The position numbers and the translations under genes are program-made. 64,000 nt of DNA from Agrilactobacillus fermenti (GTDB taxonomy: Bacteria > Bacillota > Bacilli > Lactobacillales > Lactobacillaceae). The stretch is from assembly GCF_021030645.1 (NCBI RefSeq), contig NZ_JACGCJ010000005.1, positions 45,918 to 109,917 on the forward strand. The letters are read 5' to 3'. The notes beneath the pieces were generated by a model. It had not been told where the DNA came from, did no database searches, and saw only the letters and a list, made by a program, of their open reading frames with translations. This document shows positions 8,386-16,874 of this stretch, piece by piece (within the stretch, counting starts at the first letter, position 1; every line of letters begins with the position of its first letter).

Positions 8386-9054
8386 ATGTTAAGAATATAT
8401 TTGGGCCGACATGGTCAAACAGAAAATAATTTAAAACATCTTTTTAACGGTGGCAGTGTTGATACACCGTTAACGGCTAAGGGCGTGGCCGATGCGCAAG
8501 CGATGGGCCGCATGCTAGCTAATATTAATTTTGCTAAAGTTGTCACGTCAGCAATGCCCAGAGCAATCACGACTGCCAAACTTGCGCTAGCTGAGAGTCA
8601 CTTTAATTCAGCCAATGATATTGTCACCGACCCGCGCTTGAATGAAATGAATTTGGGTGATTGGGATGGCGTAGCGATCGATGCGTTGACGGATGCCACT
8701 CAGATGGATAATTACGCCCATCACCCCGATAAATTTGATGGCAAAGCTATTCACGGGGAGAGTTATTATGATATTGTCAAGCGTTCAACTCAAGCAATGG
8801 CGGAAATGACAGCAGGCATGACGACGGGCAATATTTTGATCGTGAGTCATGGTATTTTGTTGACTTTCATGGCAAATGCATTGCTAGGTAATGACATTAG
8901 TGTTGGGCGGCAACGTCACTTGTTGAAGAATGCCAGTGTTAGTGTTTTGACCAAAGAAAACGATCAGTATACGGAATTAGCTTTTAGTGTTCTACCGGAA
9001 ACTTTGGCAAATGATCCTGAATTAGCACAGCAGGTGTTTAGACAGGCAAGATAA
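8386..9054 (+). CDS. Histidine phosphatase family protein (phosphoglycerate-mutase-like)
   Basis: A 222-residue cytosolic phosphatase of the branch that uses a phosphohistidine intermediate. The catalytic RHG motif is at residues 8-10 (YLGRHGQTENN), a second Arg follows in SAMPRAITTA, the acid is in NEMNLGDWDG, and the second His is in LIVSHGILL. All expected catalytic residues are present. Length and sequence fit GpmB/CobC-like phosphatases of unknown substrate rather than glycolytic mutase. GAGGTAA precedes the ATG. The ogt gene follows closely and probably shares the transcript. Confidence 0.85.
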   Translation: MLRIYLGRHGQTENNLKHLFNGGSVDTPLTAKGVADAQAMGRMLANINFAKVVTSAMPRAITTAKLALAESHFNSANDIVTDPRLNEMNLGDWDGVAIDALTDATQMDNYAHHPDKFDGKAIHGESYYDIVKRSTQAMAEMTAGMTTGNILIVSHGILLTFMANALLGNDISVGRQRHLLKNASVSVLTKENDQYTELAFSVLPETLANDPELAQQVFRQAR

Positions 9055-9075
9055 GTATAAAAAGAGATGATTTTA

Positions 9076-9570
9076 ATGCAACTTTATTATGCGGCGGCTG
9101 ATTATCGGGGACAAAAGATGTATGTTTTTGGCAATCAGAGCGGGGTTGTATTTGTTGGTACACCAGGAGCTTCGCCTGAAGAGGTTAAAATCCAGCTAAA
9201 GCATTGTGATATTTCGCCCAGTTCTAGTTGTTTGGTCAGCCCGATCCAGCAGCTCACTGAATATTTTCAAGGTGAGCGCAGAACTTTTGATATTTCCCGG
9301 GAAATAATTACAGGGACCGCTTTGCAAAAACAAGTTTGGCATGAGTTGAACACGATTCCCTATGGTGAAACCATTAGTTATAGCGATCTGGCAGCACGTG
9401 TTGGTAAACCTAAGGCTATTCGCGCCGTGGCAACAGCCGTGGCTAAAAATCCGTTGATGATTTTTAACCCATGTCATCGGGTCATTCGTCAATCTGGCGC
9501 AATCGGTAATTATCGTGGCGGTGTCCAAATGAAGCGGACACTGCTGTCGTTGGAGCGAGGGCATCAGTAA
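9076..9570 (+). CDS. ogt: Methylated-DNA--protein-cysteine methyltransferase
   Basis: A 164-residue DNA-repair protein that moves the methyl group from O6-methylguanine to its own cysteine. The active site is NPCHRVI with Cys near residue 133, followed by the conserved GAIGNYRGG. A helix-turn-helix stretch (PYGETISYSDLAARVGKP) precedes it. Two in-frame ATGs exist: 9067 directly abuts AAAGAG, whereas 9076 has that sequence at a workable 9-base spacing, so I prefer 9076. It lies 21 bases after the phosphatase gene. The nearby terminator ends the unit. Confidence 0.92.
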   Translation: MQLYYAAADYRGQKMYVFGNQSGVVFVGTPGASPEEVKIQLKHCDISPSSSCLVSPIQQLTEYFQGERRTFDISREIITGTALQKQVWHELNTIPYGETISYSDLAARVGKPKAIRAVATAVAKNPLMIFNPCHRVIRQSGAIGNYRGGVQMKRTLLSLERGHQ

Positions 9571-9624
9571 CAAGCAACGTAGATATTATTTGAAGGACAT
9601 CGTACAAATTATTTCCAAAATTAA

Positions 9625-9675
9625 AAGAAGACTAAAGTGCAAAACATTGTTGGTTTTGACTTAGTCTTCTTTTTT
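9625..9675. terminator. Bidirectional terminator between ogt and MFS gene 1
   Basis: AAGAAGACTAAAGT (from 9625) pairs with ACTTAGTCTTCTT (ending about 9671). It is followed by Ts on the plus strand and by TTTTAATTTT on the minus strand. On the minus strand it closes the 3' UTR of the MFS gene at 9820. Confidence 0.8.
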
Positions 9676-9775
9676 GGGAGGAAGAAAATGAAGTATATTC
9701 TTCATTATAAATCAGGTAAATAAATTTTGGGAGGAAGTATTTACTTGATGTTTATATCATATCCAGAAAATGTGA
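9676..9775 (-). ncRNA. Candidate 3'-UTR small RNA element, copy 1
   Basis: On the minus strand two CUUCCUCCC motifs (complements of 9676-9684 and 9729-9737) precede the terminator, downstream of MFS gene 1. The same arrangement recurs at 12028-12126 and 13722-13812. The hairpin sequence differs from the other copies while both C-rich motifs are kept. Confidence 0.45.
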
Positions 9776-9819
9776 AGAAATCATGATGAAATCATTGTGA
9801 AAATAATATACTTCATATT

Positions 9820-11124
9820 TTAACTGGCTGTACCAACTTGTTTATGGTTGATAATTGTAAGCAATAATGAAGTCGCAACGCCAACGGCTACAACGATGGT
9901 GCCAATCAAGAAAATAGTTTGATAAGCGGCAATTGGATTTTTGTGGGCATCAATAATATGGCCATTTAAACCGTAAGTCCAAAAAATTGGTGCATAAGCG
10001 ACAAAAGAACCAACACTCATGGAAGAACCCACATAGTTTTTAGGCACATTAGCTTCTGTAATCGGTGCTAACATGATGCTTTTAGCGAGGAAAATAGCAA
10101 ATGAAAAAACCATCAATAGACCAATGCTCCAGCCCAACGTATGACTATTTTTAGGTAATAGTAAAACTGCGGTTAAGGCAACCAGCGTCAAAATCAAAGC
10201 ACCAAACATAGTTTTTGCGGAAGATTTGAAGACATAATCTGAAAGTGAGCCCGAGATGATGCCAGCAACAACACCCATACCGCCAGTGTTGATAATACCG
10301 AAAATAGAAGCTTGAGTTTGCGAGATATGGTAAACCGCCTGTAAATAAGGAACCGTATAAATTAAATTGATGTAAGACCAGTAAATTGTTAGGGCCGTGA
10401 TTGAAGCTAACCAAACTTTTGGCATCAAAATAACTTTAATTAGTCCTTTAAATGCTTTACCAGCCTTTTGAGTTTGTGAAACCTCATGCTCTTTCGCAAT
10501 ACCGTTTTTAGGTACCAATTTAATGATAGCAAACACTAAAGGGATAATTAGTAGGTTGTAGACTAACATTCCAGTTTTGAAGATACTGATACCACCAAAA
10601 AGAGCCATTGCTCCGACTAATAGCAGGTTCATGCTCATTTCAACTGTACGGCGGATCGATTCTAACATACCAAATGCTAAGCCACTGTGTTTCTTGCTGG
10701 ATAGCATGGCTACTCCGTTGAGGACAGCTGGCCAGAAGAAAGCATCTGTTAAGCCCCAAATGATAGCGATCAAACGCAGAATAGTAAAAGTTGGTTGAAA
10801 GAAAACGATGATAAAGACTGTTAACATACGAATCAGTAGGCCGGTGATTATCAATGACTTCACTGAAAAGCGGTTATTAAGCCAACCACCAGGAATATAA
10901 AAGAACATTGAAATACCGATCAGGCTAAAGATGATACCCAATTGGGCATTAGAAACGCCGAGTACTTTTAATAGTAGATTATAAAAAGTACCCTTAAAGG
11001 CTTCAAAAGATGAATAAATTAATTGGCCAGATAAGACAACAGCTAGAAATCCCCACAGCTGATTGTTAGTCCGCAACCGCTTATGCGCCTTGGCTTTAAT
11101 ACCATGTTGTGAGGAAGTGTCCAT
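9820..11124 (-). CDS. MFS transporter, YihN-like, paralogue 1
   Basis: A 434-residue, 12-span major facilitator in the cytoplasmic membrane. It resembles the poorly characterised YihN-like branch; the loop GGWLNNRFSVKSL replaces the classical MFS motif. It begins inside the end of the glycerophosphodiesterase gene (29-base overlap), so the two are translationally coupled, and a role in moving glycerophosphodiesters or a breakdown product is an inference. The ATG at 11124 was chosen because the resulting length equals that of the paralogue at 12181 exactly; a longer frame begins at 11199 but is not conserved between the two. The two proteins are closely similar along their whole length. Confidence 0.85.
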   Translation of the reverse strand: MDTSSQHGIKAKAHKRLRTNNQLWGFLAVVLSGQLIYSSFEAFKGTFYNLLLKVLGVSNAQLGIIFSLIGISMFFYIPGGWLNNRFSVKSLIITGLLIRMLTVFIIVFFQPTFTILRLIAIIWGLTDAFFWPAVLNGVAMLSSKKHSGLAFGMLESIRRTVEMSMNLLLVGAMALFGGISIFKTGMLVYNLLIIPLVFAIIKLVPKNGIAKEHEVSQTQKAGKAFKGLIKVILMPKVWLASITALTIYWSYINLIYTVPYLQAVYHISQTQASIFGIINTGGMGVVAGIISGSLSDYVFKSSAKTMFGALILTLVALTAVLLLPKNSHTLGWSIGLLMVFSFAIFLAKSIMLAPITEANVPKNYVGSSMSVGSFVAYAPIFWTYGLNGHIIDAHKNPIAAYQTIFLIGTIVVAVGVATSLLLTIINHKQVGTAS

Positions 11125-11893
11125 AATTTCGCCCAACCTTTCCACTTTGCTTTTGCATCCCAGGAAAGGCATCGGCAATATTGGTAAAAATGCCATCAAC
11201 GCCCCAGTTAAACAATTGATTAGCTTTATCGATCTTATCTACAGTCCAAACATTGATTTCATAGCCATGATCTTTCATCATAGTGACTTTAGCCTTGGTG
11301 AGGCCGTGATCTTCGGGGTGGATAATTTTAGCATCGAGCGCTTGCATGATCAACAGCCAGTCATCATAGAATGTGTGTTGTTCAAATAAAACAGCTGTTT
11401 CTACATCAGCTTTACGACTTTTTAACTTATATAGCATAACTGGGCTAAATGAAGACACGATGACGCGGATACTTGGGTCGATCTGGTCCAGTGCAGCCAC
11501 AAACTGAGCTACCAAACTATCAGCTAGTTCATTGGCGTGGTCACCTGTTACGGCTTTAAGTTCAATATTTACATTAATTTTAGTCCGATTTAGAAATGTA
11601 ATTAATTGTTCAAGTGTTGGCACCGTCTCTTGGGCGTATTCAGAACCAAACCAAGCGCCAGCGGAAGCTTTTGCCAAATTCGGATAGGTCGTTTCAGTTA
11701 AAGCACCACTCAATGAAGTGGTACGGTCAAGGTCATCATCGTGTAAAACAACAACGCGGCGATCTTTCGTAATACCCAAATCAGTTTCTAACCAGTTGAT
11801 ATTGAAATCTGTTAGTTTCTCAAAAGCGGCCATGGTATTCTCAGGTGCCAGAGTCGGAACACCGCGATGCGCGATGATTTTTTTCGAATGCAT
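11096..11893 (-). CDS. Glycerophosphodiester phosphodiesterase
   Basis: A 265-residue cytosolic enzyme that cleaves glycerophosphodiesters to glycerol-3-phosphate and an alcohol. All catalytic landmarks are visible: HRG at 9-11, the ENT that follows, Glu36/Asp38 (WLETDLG) and His51 (VLHDDDLDRTT), with further acidic metal ligands such as IELKAV. No signal peptide is present. GGAGG lies 8 bases before the ATG. It overlaps the downstream MFS gene, giving an uptake-and-cleavage pair for phospholipid-derived substrates. Confidence 0.93.
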   Translation of the reverse strand: MHSKKIIAHRGVPTLAPENTMAAFEKLTDFNINWLETDLGITKDRRVVVLHDDDLDRTTSLSGALTETTYPNLAKASAGAWFGSEYAQETVPTLEQLITFLNRTKINVNIELKAVTGDHANELADSLVAQFVAALDQIDPSIRVIVSSFSPVMLYKLKSRKADVETAVLFEQHTFYDDWLLIMQALDAKIIHPEDHGLTKAKVTMMKDHGYEINVWTVDKIDKANQLFNWGVDGIFTNIADAFPGMQKQSGKVGRNYGHFLTTWY

Positions 11894-11989
11894 AAATTTC
11901 CTCCAAATAATAAATAATTGGTATATGTAAGATAAATACAGGTTTTACCCTAAAACTTTTGTTAGACCATTGCAAGGTATTTTCGCAAT

Positions 11990-12022
11990 AAAAAAGGACA
12001 CGCACTTGGGGGATGCGTGTCC
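11990..12022 (-). terminator. Terminator of MFS gene 2
   Basis: GGACACGCA (11996-12004) and TGCGTGTCC (12014-12022) form a perfect 9-pair stem. It is followed on the minus strand by six Ts (complement of 11990-11995). Confidence 0.88.
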
Positions 12023-12027
12023 TTTAA

Positions 12028-12126
12028 GGGAGGAAGGAAAATGAAGAATGAATTTTCTATTGTTAATCAAATAAATAAATTTTTGGGAGGAAGTATTTAT
12101 TTGATATTTATATAGTATCGAGAGAA
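12028..12126 (-). ncRNA. Candidate 3'-UTR small RNA element, copy 2
   Basis: This copy is nearly identical to copy 3 (13722-13812). Two CUUCCUCCC motifs on the minus strand (12028-12036 and 12085-12093) lie just upstream of a perfect terminator. On the plus strand the same DNA could encode a 24-residue peptide starting at 12041 behind GGGAGGAAGG, but that frame is not kept in copy 1. Confidence 0.5.
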
Positions 12127-12180
12127 TGTGAATAAATAATGACTGTTTCGTTATGAAAATAAACTGTTTTTGTTAATAAG

Positions 12181-13485
12181 TTATGCTGTTTTCTGTTTAC
12201 GATTGCTTAATGTTAAAAAGAATGCTGTTATGACGCCAATACCAGCAACAACAACACTGATTAGAAAGATTTGTTGGTAAGCAGCAATGGCATCTTTATG
12301 TGTGTCGATGATATGGCCATTCGTACTGTAAGCCCAGAAAACGGGGGCATAGGCGGCAAATGACCCCACACTCATAGAAGAGCCAGAATATTTTTCGGGA
12401 ATACCAGATTCGGCTATCGGTGCTAAAATAATACTTTTTGCTAGAAAAATGGCAAAGGAGAACAACATCAGTAAGATAATACTTGGCCAAAGTGTCTGTT
12501 GATTTTTAGGTAATAATAAGACCGCAATTAACGCGATAAATGTTAAGATCAACGCAACAAACATCATTCGTGATGAAGACTTAAAGACATAATCTGATAA
12601 ACTGCCGGAAATGATACCAGCTACCACACCCATAGCGCCAGTATTAATGATACCAAAAATCGAGGCTTGCGTTTGACTAATATGATAAACAGCCTGTAAA
12701 TACGGCACCGTGTAAATCAGATTGATGTAAGACCAATAAATTGTTAGGGCTGTGATAGAGGCTAGCCAAACCTTAGGCATGAGCAAAACCTTTAACAGAC
12801 CCTTTAAAGCTTCGCTGGCCTTCTTTGTTTGTGAGGCACCAGTTTCAGCTGCAATTCCATTGCTCGGCACAAACTTAATAATAGCAATAACGAGCGGGAT
12901 GATCAGTAGGTTATAAACCAACATACCGGTTTTAAAAATACTGATGCCACCAAATAGAGCCATTGCCCCTACAAGTAATAAGTTCATTAACATTTCAGCG
13001 GCTCGCCGAATAGATTCCAACAAACCAAATGCTAATCCAGAATGGTTTTTGTCGGATAATAATGAGACACCGTTTAGGACGGCCGGCCAGAAGAAGGCGT
13101 CTGTAAGGCCCCAAATAATGGCTATGATACGTAATAAAGTAAACGATGGCTGCAAGAAAACAATAATAAAGACAGTCAACATACGAATCAGTAAACCGGT
13201 GATCAAAATTGATTTCACGGAGAAGCGATTGTTAATCCAACCACCAGGAATGTAAAAGAATACCGAAATGCCAATTAGACTGAAAATAACCCCAAGTTGT
13301 GCGTTAGAGACGCCAAGGACTTTTAATAAAAGATCGTAAAATGTCCCTTTAAAAGCTTCAAATGCAGAATAAATAATTTGGCCGGCCATCACAACAGACA
13401 AGAATCCCCATAATTGGTTATTGGAATTAAAGCCAAATTTATTCAAGGCACGTTGTTTGATACCAGACCGTGAGGGAGTCGCCAT
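12181..13485 (-). CDS. MFS transporter, YihN-like, paralogue 2
   Basis: A 434-residue, 12-span transporter closely similar to the one at 9820 (shared blocks include KGTFYDLLLKVLGVSNAQLG and IGISVFFYIPGGWINNRFSV). It probably arose by duplication together with its 3' element. The ATG at 13485 has GAGGCGG about 11 bases upstream. It has its own promoter and terminator, so it is expressed separately from the phosphodiesterase pair. The substrate is unknown; it may be a related glycerophosphodiester or organic phosphate. Confidence 0.85.
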   Translation of the reverse strand: MATPSRSGIKQRALNKFGFNSNNQLWGFLSVVMAGQIIYSAFEAFKGTFYDLLLKVLGVSNAQLGVIFSLIGISVFFYIPGGWINNRFSVKSILITGLLIRMLTVFIIVFLQPSFTLLRIIAIIWGLTDAFFWPAVLNGVSLLSDKNHSGLAFGLLESIRRAAEMLMNLLLVGAMALFGGISIFKTGMLVYNLLIIPLVIAIIKFVPSNGIAAETGASQTKKASEALKGLLKVLLMPKVWLASITALTIYWSYINLIYTVPYLQAVYHISQTQASIFGIINTGAMGVVAGIISGSLSDYVFKSSSRMMFVALILTFIALIAVLLLPKNQQTLWPSIILLMLFSFAIFLAKSIILAPIAESGIPEKYSGSSMSVGSFAAYAPVFWAYSTNGHIIDTHKDAIAAYQQIFLISVVVAGIGVITAFFLTLSNRKQKTA

Positions 13486-13561
13486 AATTTTTGTCCGCCT
13501 CGCTTTCTTGATCATTCGTGGCTGAGGGATATTTGTACCAATAGTTATTTACATCAAGGTC

Positions 13562-13599
13562 AGAATAGCACTGCTTTAGCAACTATGTAAACGATTTAA
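13562..13599 (-). promoter_or_regulatory. Promoter of MFS gene 2 overlapped by a candidate cre site
   Basis: On the minus strand TTTACA (13591-13586) and TATTCT (13567-13562) are 18 bases apart. TTAAATCGTTTACA (13599-13586) matches 13 of 14 positions of the CcpA cre consensus and covers the -35 box, which would give catabolite repression. The rest of the gap 13486-13942 holds the leader, a terminator and element copy 3. Confidence 0.5.
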
Positions 13600-13683
13600 C
13601 ACCAAGTGTGAAATTAAAAGTCATAAGTATTTTGAGAACCATATCCTTTAAACCGATGTGGTAAAAGTAAGCAGTTTGCACAT

Positions 13684-13716
13684 AAAAAAAGACACGCACT
13701 TGGGGGATGCGTGTCC
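13684..13716 (-). terminator. Terminator of the acetyltransferase pair
   Basis: GACACGCA (13691-13698) pairs with TGCGTGTC (13708-13715), followed on the minus strand by a run of seven Ts. The stem is the same as that of the terminator at 11990. Confidence 0.85.
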
Positions 13717-13721
13717 TTTAA

Positions 13722-13812
13722 GGGAGGAAGGAAAATGAAGAATAAATTTTCTATTGTTAATCAAATAAATAAATTTTTGGGAGGAAGTATTTATTTGATA
13801 TTTATATAGTAT
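13722..13812 (-). ncRNA. Candidate 3'-UTR small RNA element, copy 3
   Basis: CUUCCUCCC motifs on the minus strand at 13722-13730 and 13779-13787 sit directly upstream of the terminator. The sequence differs from copy 2 at only a few positions. It lies downstream of the acetyltransferase genes, which are unrelated to the MFS genes, so the element is not tied to one gene family. Confidence 0.5.
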
Positions 13813-13942
13813 CTACTAAATGTGAAATAATTGTGAAGATAGTGCCATGAAACTGTCAACAAATCGTGGCTAAATATATTTTCGACCCGCTAACGTTGAT
13901 ATGGCAAGGATTTATAGGCTAATCGGACTTTAGACTGAACTT

Positions 13943-14338
13943 TTAGTAGTCCCTTTGCTGTTTAAAAGCCGTTGGCACACTTTGAAAACCCAGTTTTGGA
14001 TAATAAGTCATGGCAGAGGGGGCTGCCAGCAAAACAAGGGAAATATTCGGGCCTAAATCTTGATGAATTGTTGCGATAAGCTGACGACCGATACCTTGCC
14101 GCTGATATTGTTTGATGACAGCCAAATCAGAAAGATAACAGCAGTAAGATTGATCGCTAAAACCTCGAGCGACACCAATGAGCTCATCATCAGCCCATGC
14201 CGTATATAAAATATTAGCATTGTGAATCATGCGATCAATACGTGCAACGTCATCTACTGGCCGATGAATGCCGGAATTTTCGAAAACACGACTTAACTGT
14301 GCCGCAGTGATTGCTGCATTAGCTTTAATTGTAACCGT
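13943..14338 (-). CDS. GNAT family N-acetyltransferase, second of a tandem pair
   Basis: A GNAT-fold acetyltransferase that uses acetyl-CoA on an unknown amine. The CoA-binding motif A is visible as YQRQGIGRQLIATI, preceded by the strand CYLSDLAVIKQ; the C terminus has YYPKLGFQSVP. It is related to its neighbour upstream and of similar length. No ATG, GTG or TTG lies where the family starts. The best site is an ACG at 14338, 6 bases after GGGAGG and one base beyond the stop of the upstream gene, giving 131 residues. The nearest in-frame ATG (14413) would overlap the upstream gene by 74 bases and add an unlikely extension. Either ACG is used, with translational coupling, or the start codon is mutated. 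Confidence 0.75.
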   Translation of the reverse strand, partial: TVTIKANAAITAAQLSRVFENSGIHRPVDDVARIDRMIHNANILYTAWADDELIGVARGFSDQSYCCYLSDLAVIKQYQRQGIGRQLIATIHQDLGPNISLVLLAAPSAMTYYPKLGFQSVPTAFKQQRDY

Positions 14339-14339
14339 A

Positions 14340-14750
14340 CTACGCCTCCCGATGAATGCGAAACATATTATTGACAGATTGGAAGCCACATTTTTGATAA
14401 AAACCAGTGGCACTAGGTTCAGCTCTTAAAGCAATCGTGACACGTGAGCCCAGAAAACGTTGCAGCTCCGAAATTAACTTTTGACCTAAACCAAGGTGCT
14501 GATAATTCGGGTCAATGACGATATCACTTAGATAACAACTATATTCATAATCAGTTAAGCAGCGGGCAAAGCCGATGAGTTGGTGATCATGCCAGGCACT
14601 TAGGGTAAGCGGCGTATGATCCAACATGATTTTAAGCCGTTGAATGTCATCAATGGCCTTATCAAAATTGGTTATTTGATAGAGGCGAGCGATTTCACTA
14701 GGTGTTACTTTGGCATTTACTTTGATTTCAATCTGCACATTGTCACCCAT
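14340..14750 (-). CDS. GNAT family N-acetyltransferase, first of a tandem pair
   Basis: A 136-residue acetyl-CoA-dependent acetyltransferase. Motif A reads YQHLGLGQKLISEL, and the C-terminal FYQKCGFQSV matches the usual GNAT aromatic patch. It shares the frame CYLSD(I/L)...QRLG(L/I)G with the gene downstream, consistent with tandem duplication. The ATG at 14750 is preceded by GGAAAG with almost no spacing; a GTG at 14738 with GGGTGA upstream is an alternative start. The stop codon TAG is one base from the likely start of the next gene. Confidence 0.82.
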   Translation of the reverse strand: MGDNVQIEIKVNAKVTPSEIARLYQITNFDKAIDDIQRLKIMLDHTPLTLSAWHDHQLIGFARCLTDYEYSCYLSDIVIDPNYQHLGLGQKLISELQRFLGSRVTIALRAEPSATGFYQKCGFQSVNNMFRIHREA

Positions 14751-14928
14751 CTTTCCAATAAATAATTAATACGTTGAGTTTTAGTTTAGCCTATTTTGAC
14801 ATAAAAAAATATAACTGATAGACGAAAAAGAGGAGAAGTTTAATTTCTAGACAATTTTATGAGATGTTGCTAGGCTAGCCCTGAATATATTTCAAATCTA
14901 TATTTGCTTACAGCAAGGAGATCATAAA

Positions 14929-15795
14929 ATGAAAGTTACATTTATTGGCATTGGCGATATGGGGACACAAATGGTGCCACATTTAGCGGCCAATGGCTAT
15001 GAAGTTAAGGTTTGGGATAAGGACCAAGAAAAGATGCAAAATGTCCAAGATGCCCATATTCAGATTGCCCATTCTTTAGAAGAAGCCGTTACATTTTCGA
15101 AACTCGTAATAACTTCCGTCATGTCTGAAGATGTTTTGGCACTGCATCTCGGTGAACCAGGAAACCCTGGCATTCTCAGTTTCTTACAGCCAGGTAGTAA
15201 ATTAATCATAACTTCGACGCTAGATCCCAATAAAATAGCTGAAATCAATCAAAAAATGCCGGCGCAAACGCAGGTATTAGATGTACCGATGATTGGTGGT
15301 GTTAAGTATGCCCGAGAAGCCAAACTAGTTCTAATGGCTGCTGGCGATGAGGCAATCGTCCGAGAGCTAAAGCCAGTGCTATCTGTATTTGGTACAGTTA
15401 AATATGTTGGTGCGTTAGGCAATGGGGCAAAGCTCAAGCTGATTACGAATGTTGCGATCATGGCAGCAGAGGCAGGGATCCGAGAGACACTGGATTTAGC
15501 CGATGCATATCAGATCGATTACAAAAAAGTTTTAGAGTTACTACAATTAGGCCCACTAAAACCAGTTGTACTTAGAGCACTTGATGAAAGCAATCCGCGG
15601 CCGTTAAAAGCATCTGTAGCCGATGAGGACGAATTACTAGCCGCTACGAAAGATATGTTGAAATTACCACTTGCTGAAGGCTCAAGAGATCGACTGAAAT
15701 TAGCCGTTGAACAAATAGAAGGTGAAGCCAAGTTTATTGATATTACAAATAAAAACACCTCGCTACCGAAGTATCGAGATGTTCAAAATAATTAA
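14929..15795 (+). CDS. NAD(P)-dependent beta-hydroxyacid dehydrogenase
   Basis: A 288-residue enzyme of the 3-hydroxyisobutyrate / tartronate-semialdehyde reductase family. The Rossmann motif GIGDMG is at residues 7-12, the substrate loop DVPMIGGVKYAREAKL at about 120-135, and the catalytic Lys lies in GNGAKLKLITN. The C-terminal half is the expected helical domain. AAGGAG stands 8 bases before the ATG. The physiological substrate cannot be told from sequence. The last four bases overlap the convergent gene at 15792. Confidence 0.88.
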   Translation: MKVTFIGIGDMGTQMVPHLAANGYEVKVWDKDQEKMQNVQDAHIQIAHSLEEAVTFSKLVITSVMSEDVLALHLGEPGNPGILSFLQPGSKLIITSTLDPNKIAEINQKMPAQTQVLDVPMIGGVKYAREAKLVLMAAGDEAIVRELKPVLSVFGTVKYVGALGNGAKLKLITNVAIMAAEAGIRETLDLADAYQIDYKKVLELLQLGPLKPVVLRALDESNPRPLKASVADEDELLAATKDMLKLPLAEGSRDRLKLAVEQIEGEAKFIDITNKNTSLPKYRDVQNN

Positions 15796-16637
15796 TTTTG
15801 TGTATCAATGACGTTTTTTAAAGTAACCTCAGCAATCACCGGATAATGATCTGAAAGCCATGGCCATAAAGGAACTTCAAAATGGTTGATTTCAATATTT
15901 TTTGAAGTCAAAATATTGTCAATGGCGTAAAGTTTCATAGTTTTGTCATAAGTATTGAAAGTGTCTGTCCAATGGCCATCTTTACCATTGGCAAAATTCA
16001 TCATATCCGCAAGTGGGGCCCATTCTTGATAAGTTTGATCCGTATTGAAATCACCGACCACAATTTTGTATGGGATAGGATCCTTTAATATGGCGTCTTT
16101 CAACTTGTTGATCTCGGCAGTTCGAATTTGTGCGTTTTCATAAGCCATGTGGGTGTTGTAAAAGGCAATTTTAACCCCTTTTACATTTAAAACCGTTCGC
16201 TGATAGATATAATCTTCAGTTTGACCTAAGTTTTCTTGATTAGGATAGGTTACTTGAGATACATCTGTCAAAGGTATTTTTGAGGCAATACCGGTACCAT
16301 ATTTACCGCCCTGAAAATCTAATGTTTTACCAAAGCTAGCATAAGGCATTTTGGCGAACTGGGTGAAGCGATTGAGCATGTCATAATTATGGCGTTTCGT
16401 ATATTGATCTACTTCAGAGAGACCAATCACGTCGATATCTTTGGCAGCAATGGCTTGCGCTTGTGCCACCGTATTGATTTTCATTGGTGCACCAGCCGCA
16501 ATATTGTAGTCGGCTACACGTAATGTCAAATCATGACCTTCCATTTGATAGGCTTGTACCTTAGATATGTTAGTCAGTAAGGCTAAACCGCTAATAAACA
16601 CCAGCGCTAATCCAAGGGCAAACTTATTTTTAAACAT
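15792..16637 (-). CDS. Secreted endonuclease/exonuclease/phosphatase (sphingomyelinase-like) protein
   Basis: A 281-residue exported hydrolase of the EEP fold. It has a signal peptide (cleavage likely after KVQA near residue 29) and the metal and catalytic motifs in order: DYNIAAG, GLSEVD, FYNTHMAYEN, GDFNTDQ and the final SDHYPV. The family includes sphingomyelinase C, DNase I and inositol phosphatases; which bond this one cuts is unknown. The Shine-Dalgarno GGAGG precedes the ATG. The gene is monocistronic and its stop overlaps the convergent dehydrogenase by four bases. Confidence 0.85.
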   Translation of the reverse strand: MFKNKFALGLALVFISGLALLTNISKVQAYQMEGHDLTLRVADYNIAAGAPMKINTVAQAQAIAAKDIDVIGLSEVDQYTKRHNYDMLNRFTQFAKMPYASFGKTLDFQGGKYGTGIASKIPLTDVSQVTYPNQENLGQTEDYIYQRTVLNVKGVKIAFYNTHMAYENAQIRTAEINKLKDAILKDPIPYKIVVGDFNTDQTYQEWAPLADMMNFANGKDGHWTDTFNTYDKTMKLYAIDNILTSKNIEINHFEVPLWPWLSDHYPVIAEVTLKNVIDTQN

Positions 16638-16808
16638 TTTGTTTCCTCCATCTTTTTGCAGTGTATCTACTAGTTTAAAGAAGCAGTTTAAAAATTTGAT
16701 GGCGGTTATGTAAAATAGGCGTAAATTTAATTCTAACTAGAATGGGAGACGGAATATATTCGTGCGTATTTTTATACACATCGCTTAATATCAGATCACT
16801 GACATTTC

Positions 16809-16861
16809 AAAAAAATAAAAAACCAGTAACAACGGCGTTTTAAGCCTCGTTGCTACTGGTT
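16809..16861 (-). terminator. Terminator of the tRNA-Lys gene
   Basis: AACCAGTA..CAACG pairs with CGTTG..TACTGGTT (two bulges). On the minus strand it is followed by TTTTTTATTTTTTT. It lies just 3' of the tRNA. Confidence 0.85.
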
Positions 16862-16874
16862 AATGTCAGTATGA

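Noticed and set aside
12041..12115. 24-residue peptide gene in the 3'-UTR element (also at 13735)
   Set aside because: It has a good Shine-Dalgarno on the plus strand, but copy 1 encodes only an unrelated 11-residue peptide, and the conserved parts suit a minus-strand RNA better.
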